Shown in pieces: positions 5,822 through 12,087 of a stretch of 45,149 nt of DNA. Position numbers and translations under genes: made by a program. A model generated the notes under the pieces. It saw only the letters and a program-made list of their open reading frames with translations, ran no database searches and had not been told where the DNA came from. Source of the DNA: a virus; IMG/VR virus record IMGVR_UViG_3300028920_000115, positions 1 through 45,149 of that record; one strand, given 5' to 3'. Position 1 is the first letter of the stretch; each line of letters starts with the position of its first letter.

Positions 5822-7054
5822 ATGAATAAAATAATACAAGGCGACTGCATTGAAGAAATGCGTAAGCTAGAACCAAATTCAGTTGATACTATTATTACAG
5901 ACCCACCATACGGACTATCCTTTATGGGTAAGAAGTGGGATTATGATGTTCCGAGCATAGATACATTCAAAGAAATGTTAAGAGTAGCAAAGCCAGGAGC
6001 AACAATGCTATGTTTCGCTGGAACAAGAACTCAACACAGAATGGCAGTAAATATAGAAGACGCTGGTTGGATATTAAAAGATTGTATTATGTGGCTCTAT
6101 GGCTCAGGCTTTCCAAAGGCTACTGATATTAGTAAGCAGTTGGATAAGGGACATAAGAGAGAGGTTGTGGGGAAAGGTAAATCTGGTAAAACGGCTATTT
6201 GGCAAGAGCAAGGTGGTATGGGTAATTTTGATATAACCACCCCCAAGACAGACCAAGCCAAATTATGGAACGGATGGAAATCACACGGATTAAAACCAGC
6301 ATACGAACCTATCATAGTAGCAATGAAACCTAATGAAGGTTCTTACGCCCAGAACGCCCTAAAGCACGGAGTAGCTGGATTGAATATAGATGGGGGAAGG
6401 ATAGGAACGGAAGATAGTTTAGGGAGAAAAAATAATGTTAATCCCTATGGAAGTTCAAGGACTTGGTCGGTTAGTAAAACTCCACCACAAGATAATAGAG
6501 ATAATCCCCCTCAAGGCAGATTCCCAGCCAATATCATATTAGATGAAGAAGCAGGAAGAATGTTAGATGAGCAGAGTGGGATAATTAAAACAGGAAATAT
6601 TAAACCACATATAAATCAAGGCAGTTCGTTTCAAGCAAGTAAAAAAATAACAGCTACATTTGCTGGCGACAAAGGAGGAGCATCAAGATTCTTCTATGTA
6701 GCCAAAGCAAGTAAGGCAGAGAGAAATCTGGGGTGTGAGGAGTTGGAGGAGAAGCAGAATATAGGAGTAAGATATACAACGATGGCTGGAGATGGTAGAG
6801 ATAACCCAGAGGTAAAGCCAGTGTCAGGCAAGAACAACCACCCAACTGTAAAACCTATCAAGCTAATGGAATACCTATGCTTACTAACCAAGACACCAAC
6901 AGGAGGAACAGTATTAGACCCATTTGCTGGAAGTGGCACAACAGCGTTAGCGTGTATAAGAACAGGTAGACCATATATTATGATAGAGAAAGACCCAGAG
7001 TATATTAAAATAATTAAAGCAAGAGTAAAAGGTCAGCAGACACCATTAATATGA
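5822..7054 (+). CDS. DNA methyltransferase, DPPY type (N6-adenine or N4-cytosine)
   Basis: The 410-residue protein begins IIQGDCIEEM and has the catalytic DPPY at residues 27-30. HPTVKP is followed by DPFAGSGTT, the SAM-binding loop, at about 366-374. The order catalytic motif first, SAM loop last, is that of beta-class amino-methyltransferases. A long middle section (about 100-330) is presumably the target-recognition domain. No restriction enzyme is adjacent apart from the small HNH gene that overlaps its end. It probably protects phage DNA from host restriction. DPPY alone does not settle the base modified. Confidence 0.9.
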   Translation: MNKIIQGDCIEEMRKLEPNSVDTIITDPPYGLSFMGKKWDYDVPSIDTFKEMLRVAKPGATMLCFAGTRTQHRMAVNIEDAGWILKDCIMWLYGSGFPKATDISKQLDKGHKREVVGKGKSGKTAIWQEQGGMGNFDITTPKTDQAKLWNGWKSHGLKPAYEPIIVAMKPNEGSYAQNALKHGVAGLNIDGGRIGTEDSLGRKNNVNPYGSSRTWSVSKTPPQDNRDNPPQGRFPANIILDEEAGRMLDEQSGIIKTGNIKPHINQGSSFQASKKITATFAGDKGGASRFFYVAKASKAERNLGCEELEEKQNIGVRYTTMAGDGRDNPEVKPVSGKNNHPTVKPIKLMEYLCLLTKTPTGGTVLDPFAGSGTTALACIRTGRPYIMIEKDPEYIKIIKARVKGQQTPLI

Positions 7055-7395
7055 AAAGTAAAAAGAGCAAACTTCAAAGCAAGGCAGATAAGCTCTGGTT
7101 CTTACATAATCTAAAAGATAAATGTGAAGTTTGTGGCAAAAAAGCCATACAAGTTCATCACTTCTTTCCTAAAGGTAGATTTGGGCATTTAAGATACGAG
7201 GATGATAATGCTATTTCAATTTGTATGGGCTGTCATTTTAATCATCATCACGCTGGAGACCCCACTATCCACCAAACTATAATCAAAAAACGGGGGCAAG
7301 ATTGGTACAACAATTTAGAGGCAAAAGCCAAACAGAACCCCAAATCATTTAAAACAATTAAGTATTACGAGGACATTATAAATAAACTTAAATAG
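7051..7395 (+). CDS. HNH endonuclease
   Basis: 114 residues. A basic start leads into CEVCGKKAIQVHHFFPKG, then CMGCHFNHHHAGD, the zinc-supported HNH fold with the HH catalytic pair. It starts by ATGA overlap with the methyltransferase. It may be a small homing-type nuclease or, given the coupling, part of a modification-linked nuclease pair. It lacks any separate DNA-recognition domain. Confidence 0.88.
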   Translation: MKSKKSKLQSKADKLWFLHNLKDKCEVCGKKAIQVHHFFPKGRFGHLRYEDDNAISICMGCHFNHHHAGDPTIHQTIIKKRGQDWYNNLEAKAKQNPKSFKTIKYYEDIINKLK

Positions 7396-7399
7396 ATAT

Positions 7400-7492
7400 A
7401 TGGACGATTTAATCTTTACAATGGTATATGGAATTATTATAGGATTTATCGCTGGCGGATACTCAATGGGGAGATATTTAACAGACGATTAA
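7400..7492 (+). CDS. Tiny membrane protein
   Basis: 30 residues with one Gly-rich hydrophobic helix (FTMVYGIIIGFIAGGYSMG) and an acidic end (TDD). It begins five bases after the HNH gene, after TAGATAT. Function unknown. Confidence 0.5.
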   Translation: MDDLIFTMVYGIIIGFIAGGYSMGRYLTDD

Positions 7493-7513
7493 CCAAAAGA
7501 ATAAGTAAGAAGA

Positions 7514-7752
7514 TATAGTTTGTTAAAGGGGGAAGTGGCGGAATAGCCGTGTGCGAGAGGGTCAAGAGCGAATAGCATCGCCCTCTCCGAAAAAGTAAAC
7601 GCTATTATATTTGGCGTCTAAGTCTTTAAAAGAGTTTGAGACTTACCCATTGGGAGACTTAGATACGAAAAATTGATGAGGAAAGCCATAGTTACGCTCA
7701 TCTTGTAGGGTGGCAAAGCGGGAATCCCTACCTTCCCCTTTAGCAAACTATA
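7514..7752 (+). ncRNA. Large ornate RNA with 21-bp closing helix
   Basis: 7514-7535 pairs with 7732-7752: 18 contiguous pairs (one G-U), one bulged G, then three more. Enclosed are hairpins GGC/GCC (7537-7548), GAGAGGG/CCCTCTC (7555-7561, 7581-7587), ACGC/GCGT (7599-7617), GATGAG/CTCATC (7675-7680, 7697-7702) and GTAGGG/CCCTAC (7705-7710, 7726-7731). CTAAGTCT (7618-7625) has two competing partners, 7639-7645 and 7655-7662. No ORF lies here. Its start recalls a tRNA-Leu 5' end but no anticodon arm or T arm fits. Class unknown. Confidence 0.75.
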
Positions 7753-7761
7753 CTTAATAAA

Positions 7762-7824
7762 CCGGCTTGGGTATCAACGAACGTTCACAAGCTCGGGGCT
7801 AAATAAAAATACCGAATAAGCCCC
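7762..7824 (+). ncRNA. Two overlapping hairpins after the ornate RNA
   Basis: CCG-GCTTG (7762-7769) pairs with CAAGC-T-CGG (7788-7796), and GGGGCT (7795-7800) pairs with AGCCCC (7819-7824). They share two bases, so they compete. They may be a 3' module of the preceding RNA or the leader of the small gene at 7852. No T-run follows, so this is not a standard terminator. Confidence 0.5.
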
Positions 7825-7851
7825 AATATTTACTAATTAAATATAACATAT

Positions 7852-7956
7852 ATGAAGAAAAAGAAGCCCAAAAAAAAGAAATTAACCCAAGAACAAAAGT
7901 TAGTAATAGCTAGATTAAAGGAGATACCACCCAATAAAATAATTAGTATAGGTTGA
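7852..7956 (+). CDS. Tiny Lys-rich protein
   Basis: 34 residues. The first ten are nearly all Lys (KKKKPKKKK), so it probably binds nucleic acid or ribosomes; a short helix follows. The 25-base stretch ending in its start codon (7832-7856) recurs with one change before the gene at 8013. Confidence 0.5.
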   Translation: MKKKKPKKKKLTQEQKLVIARLKEIPPNKIISIG

Positions 7957-8012
7957 CCAATAATAACTAAGAGATTGTTCTCTTAAAAGGTAACTAATTA
8001 AATATAATATAT

Positions 8013-8129
8013 ATGAATAAAGAAACTGAAGAAAAATATCAAGAGTTTAGAGAGCTAGGATATGACCACCAGAAAGCGAGAGAACTAGCTTTTTTGGCGG
8101 AAGAAGAAACTTCAAATGAAAATAAATAA
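8013..8129 (+). CDS. Tiny acidic helical protein
   Basis: 38 residues, glutamate-rich. KYQEFRELGYDHQKARELA resembles a single UBA-like or helical hairpin motif. It shares its start leader with the genes at 7852 and 8701. Function unknown. Confidence 0.5.
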   Translation: MNKETEEKYQEFRELGYDHQKARELAFLAEEETSNENK

Positions 8130-8130
8130 T

Positions 8131-8247
8131 ATGAAAATAGTTGAGTTAATAACAGATATTATATTTGATACAGGTTCAGTTGTAATAATAATAATGTTAA
8201 TAATCGCCTTAATAAAAATAATTAACTTATTTAGTAATATCGCCTAG
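8131..8247 (+). CDS. Tiny membrane protein
   Basis: 38 residues, dominated by one hydrophobic helix (SVVIIIMLIIALIKIINLF). It starts one base after the preceding stop. One of several single-span peptides in this region. Confidence 0.5.
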   Translation: MKIVELITDIIFDTGSVVIIIMLIIALIKIINLFSNIA

Positions 8248-8290
8248 AGATGATAAACAAGGTAATCAAATCTAAATAACCCCTAATATA

Positions 8291-8545
8291 ATGAAAGAAG
8301 AAGAGAAAATACCAATTTATAAAATAGAACTTTATCTCATAGATGTTAATGAGTATAATTATTCTTTAGAGGACATAAAAGAAACTATTGAAGAATCTCA
8401 AGATGGAGTCGCTATATCAAATATGTGTCTTTGGGGCGATTGTAAGAAGAAACATCTAAAATTGAAAGATTTTGATAATAGTAAATGGAATAAAACCAGT
8501 AAAGAAAAAGAATGTTTAAGAGAGGCAAGAAAATTATTTAAATAA
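8291..8545 (+). CDS. Hypothetical early protein
   Basis: 84 residues, alpha/beta, with a strand (IYKIELYLIDV) and CLWGDCKKKHLK, a possible metal site. Its leader AACCCCTAATATAATG closely matches that of the next gene (AACCCTAATACAATG). No family recognised. Confidence 0.6.
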   Translation: MKEEEKIPIYKIELYLIDVNEYNYSLEDIKETIEESQDGVAISNMCLWGDCKKKHLKLKDFDNSKWNKTSKEKECLREARKLFK

Positions 8546-8555
8546 CCCTAATACA

Positions 8556-8681
8556 ATGAAACAAGAAAAGAAATGTAAATATTGTGGCGTCAAAGGTAAT
8601 ATGTTTATTTTTAGAATTGATTTTAATTATGTTATTATTTGTTGTAAAAAATGTGCGGAAATGAAAAAAATAGAATGGTAA
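8556..8681 (+). CDS. Small zinc-finger protein
   Basis: 41 residues with CKYCG and CKKC about 20 apart, a four-Cys zinc ribbon (an extra Cys precedes the second pair). Starts ten bases after the previous gene with a repeated leader. Probably nucleic-acid binding. Confidence 0.6.
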   Translation: MKQEKKCKYCGVKGNMFIFRIDFNYVIICCKKCAEMKKIEW

Positions 8682-8700
8682 ACAAATTAATATAATATAT

Positions 8701-8799
8701 ATGAAACACCTAGACCTAATACTAAATATCCTAATTATTATCCTAGCTCTTTTAGGAATATGGTTAACTGGTTGGATTATTATGGATATAGTGTTTTAG
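8701..8799 (+). CDS. Tiny membrane protein
   Basis: 32 residues, essentially one transmembrane helix (LILNILIIILALLGIWLTGW). Last gene of the plus-strand early unit, directly before the bidirectional terminator. Its leader shares AATATAATATATATGAA with the gene at 8013. Confidence 0.5.
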   Translation: MKHLDLILNILIIILALLGIWLTGWIIMDIVF

Positions 8800-8806
8800 T
8801 CAGCCC

Positions 8807-8851
8807 GAAAGAAAAGCCCCCCTTAACGGAGGGCTGAAAGATTATCTTTTT
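8807..8851. terminator. Bidirectional terminator between convergent early units
   Basis: AGCCCCCC (8815-8822) and GGAGGGCT (8828-8835) pair with one C-A mismatch. On the minus strand the stem is followed by CTTTTCTTTC, and on the plus strand by a T-run at 8846-8851. An alternative stem, CAGCCC/GGGCTG (8801-8806, 8831-8836), uses the same 3' arm. Confidence 0.8.
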
Positions 8852-8922
8852 GCTAGGCATTTTCCTGCTTCTTATACATATGACGAAAAGATTACAATAC
8901 TATTACACTTTTGTCAATACTA

Positions 8923-9144
8923 TTATACTTCTAAATCATAGATAAGGTCGTCAACTTTTTCCTGTTCTTCTTCGCTTAACTTATCATAAATATCTTTTCC
9001 TTCAATAAAATCCCATTCGGCTTCACAATTATTATCGCTTTCTTCTACCCATTTATTTATTTCTATTTCCTTTCCATTATCTAATTCAATGGTGAAGTCC
9101 TTGCTAATTCTTCTACTTTGTAAATACTCATTTGTTATTTTCAT
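8923..9144 (-). CDS. Small acidic protein, minus-strand array
   Basis: 73 residues, about a third Asp or Glu, with a beta-type N-terminus (FTIELDNGKEIEINKW) and acidic helical end. The start is preceded by CCCGAAAAAT and a GGG/CCC mini-hairpin (9152-9162). Acidic proteins of this size in phage early units are often DNA mimics or inhibitors of host defences. No such function can be shown here. Confidence 0.6.
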   Translation of the reverse strand: MKITNEYLQSRRISKDFTIELDNGKEIEINKWVEESDNNCEAEWDFIEGKDIYDKLSEEEQEKVDDLIYDLEV

Positions 9145-9165
9145 ATTTTTCGGGCAAATCCCTCT

Positions 9166-9315
9166 TTAAAGGATTAACCAATTAACTAATAATACATAAC
9201 TATTAACTATTATAACAGCCCCAGCGACTATTAAGATTGTTATAAGTAGCTCTTTTTTCCAATTTCTCTTTGTTTTATAGCTCTTTTTATAGCTTCCGTA
9301 GTATGTTTTATACAT
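9166..9315 (-). CDS. Small membrane protein, minus-strand array
   Basis: 49 residues. The N-terminal 24 are basic and Tyr-rich (MYKTYYGSYKKSYKTKRNWK), followed by one membrane helix (LLITILIVAGAVIIV) and a hydrophobic tail. Starts two bases after the upstream gene ends. Positive-inside topology puts the basic end in the cytoplasm. Confidence 0.55.
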   Translation of the reverse strand: MYKTYYGSYKKSYKTKRNWKKELLITILIVAGAVIIVNSYVLLVNWLIL

Positions 9316-9316
9316 A

Positions 9317-9451
9317 TTATTTATAATAACTTTTATTTAATTTATCGGTCGCCCAATTTCCTATTTCCTGCGGTAAATATCCAAATACTATACATATAGT
9401 CCTGATTAGATAATACATTTTTTCTTTATTGTTTAGGTGTTTCCATTTCAT
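9317..9451 (-). CDS. Small hypothetical protein, minus-strand array
   Basis: 44 residues, MKWKHLNNKEKMYYLIRTIC at the start, aromatic and basic. The start follows AATATAATAAT. No family recognised. It fills what would otherwise look like an empty stretch together with its two neighbours. Confidence 0.55.
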   Translation of the reverse strand: MKWKHLNNKEKMYYLIRTICIVFGYLPQEIGNWATDKLNKSYYK

Positions 9452-9466
9452 ATTATTATATTTATT

Positions 9467-9607
9467 TTATAATTCTTTTACTTCTAATTGTGTATCTATT
9501 AACTCTTCTTCCATATCTAACAGCTTTTCAATCAATTCTTTCTTTGATAGTTTATTATATTCCTCTTTTAATTCTTCTTCTTTATCTCTTAAATATGTTC
9601 TTTCCAT
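9467..9607 (-). CDS. Small charged coiled-coil protein, minus-strand array
   Basis: 46 residues, almost entirely Glu, Lys and Leu in heptad-like order (EEELKEEYNKLSKKELIEKL), so a single coiled coil. Function unknown. Confidence 0.55.
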   Translation of the reverse strand: MERTYLRDKEEELKEEYNKLSKKELIEKLLDMEEELIDTQLEVKEL

Positions 9608-9673
9608 AATTTTCTATTAATTAATAATTACCCCGATAGGATAGACAAACAAGTTATCTACCCTACGGACTAA

Positions 9674-9823
9674 CTAATCTTCTACAATTTCAGTATGTTC
9701 GGTTAAATAAGCATCTAATCCACCGATGCCCATATCTATTCCCTCCCAAAACCTCTCCATTGCTTCTTCCTTACTTTCAGCGTCTACTTCTTCCTCCGCT
9801 TTTATTATAATCTTATACTTCAT
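9674..9823 (-). CDS. Small acidic protein, minus-strand array
   Basis: 49 residues: a strand (KYKIIIKAEEEVDA), an acidic helix (ESKEEAMERFWEG) and a second strand. The start at 9823 follows GCCAAAAAAT, the element shared by this array. A 9-bp hairpin, GCGGTATAA/TTATACCAC (9832-9840, 9852-9860), sits just upstream, and the longer in-frame start at 9862 would fall before it, so 9823 is preferred. Confidence 0.6.
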   Translation of the reverse strand: MKYKIIIKAEEEVDAESKEEAMERFWEGIDMGIGGLDAYLTEHTEIVED

Positions 9824-9914
9824 ATTTTTTGGCGGTATAAAAATTATCCTCTTATACCACATTTAATTTACTTAATAAGAGAGTAGAACCCTTTTCAACT
9901 CCCCTATAAGGAAA

Positions 9915-10106
9915 CTAATTCTTTGGTAATTCTCTTTCTATATCTTCATACCATTCAATAATTTCTTCGTCTTTCATATCTTTGTATGGCTCTACTCCAT
10001 TATAGAGTAGAGAAAACAATTCCCTGTCTTTCGTTATTCCTGCTATATCATATTCTATAATTTCTTCTATTGCTTCTTTTCTTTGCTTTTTTGTTAGCTT
10101 CTTCAT
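9915..10106 (-). CDS. Small acidic protein, minus-strand array
   Basis: 63 residues with a basic beginning (KKLTKKQRKEAIEEI) and acidic helical remainder (KDEEIIEWYEDIERELPKN). Upstream lies a 9-bp hairpin CATACCACC/GGCGGTATG (10114-10141). Function unknown. Confidence 0.6.
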   Translation of the reverse strand: MKKLTKKQRKEAIEEIIEYDIAGITKDRELFSLLYNGVEPYKDMKDEEIIEWYEDIERELPKN

Positions 10107-10212
10107 TTTATTTCATACCACCTTATGTTTTCGGCGGTATGTATTACTAATGAACTAATCGGCTCTATAAGGGATACAATAACTTATTCTATCCCCTAAC
10201 AACTGATTAAAC

Positions 10213-10443
10213 TTAATCATTCAAGTATTTTCTCATAAAGTTTCCTACTCCCTCCATATACCATACATACCAGACAGAACCTTCTGTTTCCATTTTCTCT
10301 TTAATATCATTCCAGTTCCCATAAAAACATTTTTTTAGTATATTTCTTGCTCTTGTTTTTCCTGCTCTTGCTTGTGTATATAAGTCATTGACTATATAGC
10401 AAGCCATTTCCTCGTTTGGTGTTTCTAATTTCCAAACTACCAT
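10213..10443 (-). CDS. Hypothetical protein, minus-strand array
   Basis: 76 residues from the start at 10443, which follows GGGAAAAAAT; an earlier ATG at 10455 lies inside that element. It contains VWKLETPNEEMACYIVNDLY and a basic segment (ARAGKTRARNILKKC). Aromatic-rich end (WYVWYMEGVGNFMRKYL). No family recognised. Confidence 0.6.
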   Translation of the reverse strand: MVVWKLETPNEEMACYIVNDLYTQARAGKTRARNILKKCFYGNWNDIKEKMETEGSVWYVWYMEGVGNFMRKYLND

Positions 10444-10533
10444 ATTTTTTCCCATTATCTTATTTATTCAATAATGGTTGTTTAATGAGCTTAATGGATA
10501 GCACAACCCCTTGTTATGCTATCTATAAACTAA

Positions 10534-10794
10534 TTATTCTTTTAGTTTTTCAACTTTTTTAGCTAACTCTTGAAACTTTGTTAACGGGTGATACCAAATG
10601 AATAATGTATAATATAGGTGTCTTTTGTTTTTAAAAACATAATCGCTTAATTTACAATATCCCTCTTTATTCCCGCTATTCCAAAACTTCTTGACCTTAT
10701 AGAATAGCTCTTCAAACTCTTCGTCCATTAAGCAAGTTTGGTGTTTTTTAGGCAACCGAGCTTGATTAATCTTTTGTATTTCACATAATTCCAT
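10534..10794 (-). CDS. Hypothetical protein, minus-strand array
   Basis: 86 residues, helical, with charged and aromatic residues (YYTLFIWYHPLTKFQELAKK). The start follows CCGCCGAAAAAT, and GCGG/CCGC (10803-10816) forms a hairpin directly before it. No known domain. Confidence 0.6.
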   Translation of the reverse strand: MELCEIQKINQARLPKKHQTCLMDEEFEELFYKVKKFWNSGNKEGYCKLSDYVFKNKRHLYYTLFIWYHPLTKFQELAKKVEKLKE

Positions 10795-10886
10795 ATTTTT
10801 CGGCGGTATTACCCGCTGTTACTTAATAATGAGCTTAATAATCAACTGGCTATTGCCTCCCCGTAAAGAGGCAATGTGTCAACTGG

Positions 10887-11081
10887 TTATATATTTTTAC
10901 AAGGCATAGTTTTTTTACCGATAAATCTTTTCAATTCTCTTAAGTAGTCAATGGCTTCTTTTTCTTCTTCAAAAACTGCTTTTTTCACGCTTAACGTTCC
11001 TTCTTCTTCTTGTGCGTAGTCAATGACGTAAAGTCCTTTTTCTTTTTCTATCTCGGGCATAATATATATTATCTTTTCCAT
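10887..11081 (-). CDS. Hypothetical protein, first gene of the minus-strand array
   Basis: 64 residues: strand (KIIYIMPEIEKEKGLYVID), acidic loop (AQEEEGTLSV) and helix (EEEKEAIDYLRELKRF), a small alpha/beta fold. It is nearest the promoter, behind the 230-nt structured leader. Likely the most strongly expressed of the array; function unknown. Confidence 0.6.
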   Translation of the reverse strand: MEKIIYIMPEIEKEKGLYVIDYAQEEEGTLSVKKAVFEEEKEAIDYLRELKRFIGKKTMPCKNI

Positions 11082-11311
11082 ATTATTTAATTGTTAAACT
11101 AATAAACCTCCCAACCTTAACATTACCCGTTTAAACCTCCAGCGATGGTTAGGAGTAAACGGGTAATATCAAGGCAAGGAGGTTGCGCCTATGCGTTCGG
11201 TTATCTATAATATGATATATGAACGAGGCAAAAAAATACGCCCTTGCGAGGCGATAAAACTTGTTTGTCTTAATCTCGCTGGTGATTAAACTATTGGTAA
11301 TGTTAAGGTCT
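11082..11311 (-). ncRNA. Two-state leader RNA of the minus-strand array
   Basis: Read on the minus strand. State one: the 5' end (11296-11309) pairs perfectly over 14 bp with 11114-11127. State two: 11123-11134 pairs over 12 bp with 11156-11167 and extends through CCTT/AAGG to AACCTCC/GGAGGTT (11105-11111, 11178-11184), with CTCC/GGAG at the tip. The states share bases 11123-11127 and exclude each other. No ORF fits. This looks like a riboregulator between promoter and array. Confidence 0.7.
11230..11253 (-). terminator. Candidate attenuator within the minus-strand leader
   Basis: On the minus strand CGCC (11250-11253) and GGCG (11239-11242) form a short stem, followed by TA and a run of seven T (11230-11236). 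GCGAG upstream could pair with CTCGC inside the stem and prevent it. The stem is only four to five pairs, so efficiency may be low. Confidence 0.5.
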
Positions 11312-11317
11312 ACTTCC

Positions 11318-11346
11318 AGTATAGCAAAATCAAGAATCATTGTCAA
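11318..11346 (-). promoter_or_regulatory. Sigma70 promoter of the minus-strand array
   Basis: On the minus strand TTGACA (11346-11341), 17 bp, TATACT (11323-11318). Transcription should begin near 11311, at the first paired base of the leader. TTTTCCACA lies upstream at 11364-11356, as at the other early promoter. Confidence 0.85.
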
Positions 11347-11481
11347 GCCCTAACCTGTGGAAAACTTATGAGGGTTAAAAATGTTCCAAAAATGGCGGTA
11401 AAAACCCATAACTAAAAGATGATACAAACTACCACTTAACCCCTAAAAACCCCTTACAAGGCAATCTGAAGCCCCGTTCTA
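11347..11481. other. Intergenic region between divergent promoters
   Basis: No ORF. It holds the minus-strand TTTTCCACA box (11356-11364) and A/C-rich runs with repeated AACCCC-type tracts (about 11437-11456). It is the natural place for operators controlling the early-to-late switch or for a replication origin, but I see no iterons or clear palindromes. Confidence 0.45.
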
Positions 11482-11510
11482 TTGACTTTTTAATCAAATT
11501 ATGCTATATT
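11482..11510 (+). promoter_or_regulatory. Promoter of the packaging and head operon
   Basis: TTGACT (11482-11487) and TATATT (11505-11510), 17 bp apart, 39 bases before the terminase small subunit start. It deviates from consensus by one base in each hexamer. No phage RNA polymerase is seen, so the late operon is probably read by host polymerase. Confidence 0.8.
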
Positions 11511-11548
11511 GGAGTAATAACTCAATTAACTACGATTAACTACGATAC

Positions 11549-11896
11549 ATGGCTAAACCAACAATTAGGCAAAAACTAACATTTAAGGATTTATTAACCG
11601 CGATAGAAACAGGCGGTTCTTTTAATCTAAAAGAGATAATGATTAAGAACGGCTATTCAGAACAAACGGCTAATCACCCAACAGCTAACCTATTAGAAAA
11701 GCAGGGCTTTAAACAATTACTAGCACAGATAGATGATAACGTAATACTAGCTAAGTTATATGAGATACTTATAAGCGATGATAAGAGGTCAAGCTTATCG
11801 GCAATAGACATGCTAATGAAATTAAAGAACGCTTACCCTGACAAGAAGTTAAAGATAGAAAGTATTGAATCAACACTCAATGAATTAAGGGAATAA
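11549..11896 (+). CDS. Terminase small subunit
   Basis: 115 residues. NGYSEQTANHPTANLLEKQG is the helix-turn-helix region typical of small terminases that recognise DNA. GFKQLLAQIDDNVILAKLYE and the end (SAIDMLMKLKNAYPDKKLK) form the oligomerisation part. It stands first in the packaging operon, upstream of the large subunit, as usual, although an AbrB-like gene intervenes. It would bind the packaging site and load the large subunit. Confidence 0.85.
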   Translation: MAKPTIRQKLTFKDLLTAIETGGSFNLKEIMIKNGYSEQTANHPTANLLEKQGFKQLLAQIDDNVILAKLYEILISDDKRSSLSAIDMLMKLKNAYPDKKLKIESIESTLNELRE

Positions 11897-12087
11897 TCCG
11901 GGCAATAAAGCTCATTAAGAAGAAAGACATAACATTATATACCCCTTATTATACCTCCTGATAGATACCCTTATAGATATACTATCCCTCCACTCATAAA
12001 CACTTATAGACATAAAGGGGGGGAGGATACCCACTGGAAATGTTTATAAAAGTAATAATATAGTCGTAAAACAGACAAAATGAGAAT
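11897..12087 (+). other. Noncoding gap with hairpins between terminase small subunit and AbrB-like gene
   Basis: No ORF. TATCC (in 11980-11990) can pair with GGATA near 12030 and continue through a CTCC/GGGG-type arm with a wobble and a mismatch. GATAG/CTATC forms a second hairpin just before. This might be a cos or pac region read by the small subunit, or a leader; the sequence does not decide. Confidence 0.35.

Larger units (their letters stand above)
9881..10875 (-). repeat. Intergenic hairpins of the minus-strand array
   Basis: At least four gene gaps hold a different hairpin. They are 9881-9901 (GAGT-A-GAA/TTC-A-ACTC), 10171-10195 (GGGATA/TATCCC), 10497-10523 (GATAGCA/TGCTATC) and 10852-10875 (ATTGCCTC/GAGGCAAT). 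The stems differ in sequence but share position, each just after a stop codon on the minus strand. They could be processing or stability elements, or weak terminators that set relative expression. Confidence 0.6.

Noticed and set aside
7510-7519. AAGATATAGT, resembling the group I intron S element
   Set aside because: In a group I intron the S element follows P, Q and R. Here it lies at the 5' end of the helix and simply forms part of the 21-bp stem; the neighbouring genes are intact.
7536-7590. tRNA-Leu-like start (GGGGAAGTGGCGGAAT) at the beginning of the ornate RNA
   Set aside because: The stem that should be the anticodon arm has a 19-nt loop, there is no T arm with TTCAAAT-type loop, and the 3' side is about 190 bases away.
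8001-8015. TATAAT immediately before the small gene at 8013 as a promoter
   Set aside because: It lies only a few bases from the ATG, leaving no room for a transcription start, and no -35 box is present; it is part of a repeated A/T leader.
9620-10890. Integron-like cassette array with attC-type hairpins
   Set aside because: Genes are single-promoter and ordered in one direction, but the intergenic hairpins lack the conserved R' and R'' core (GTTRRRY and RYYYAAC) in the right places, and no integrase gene is seen.
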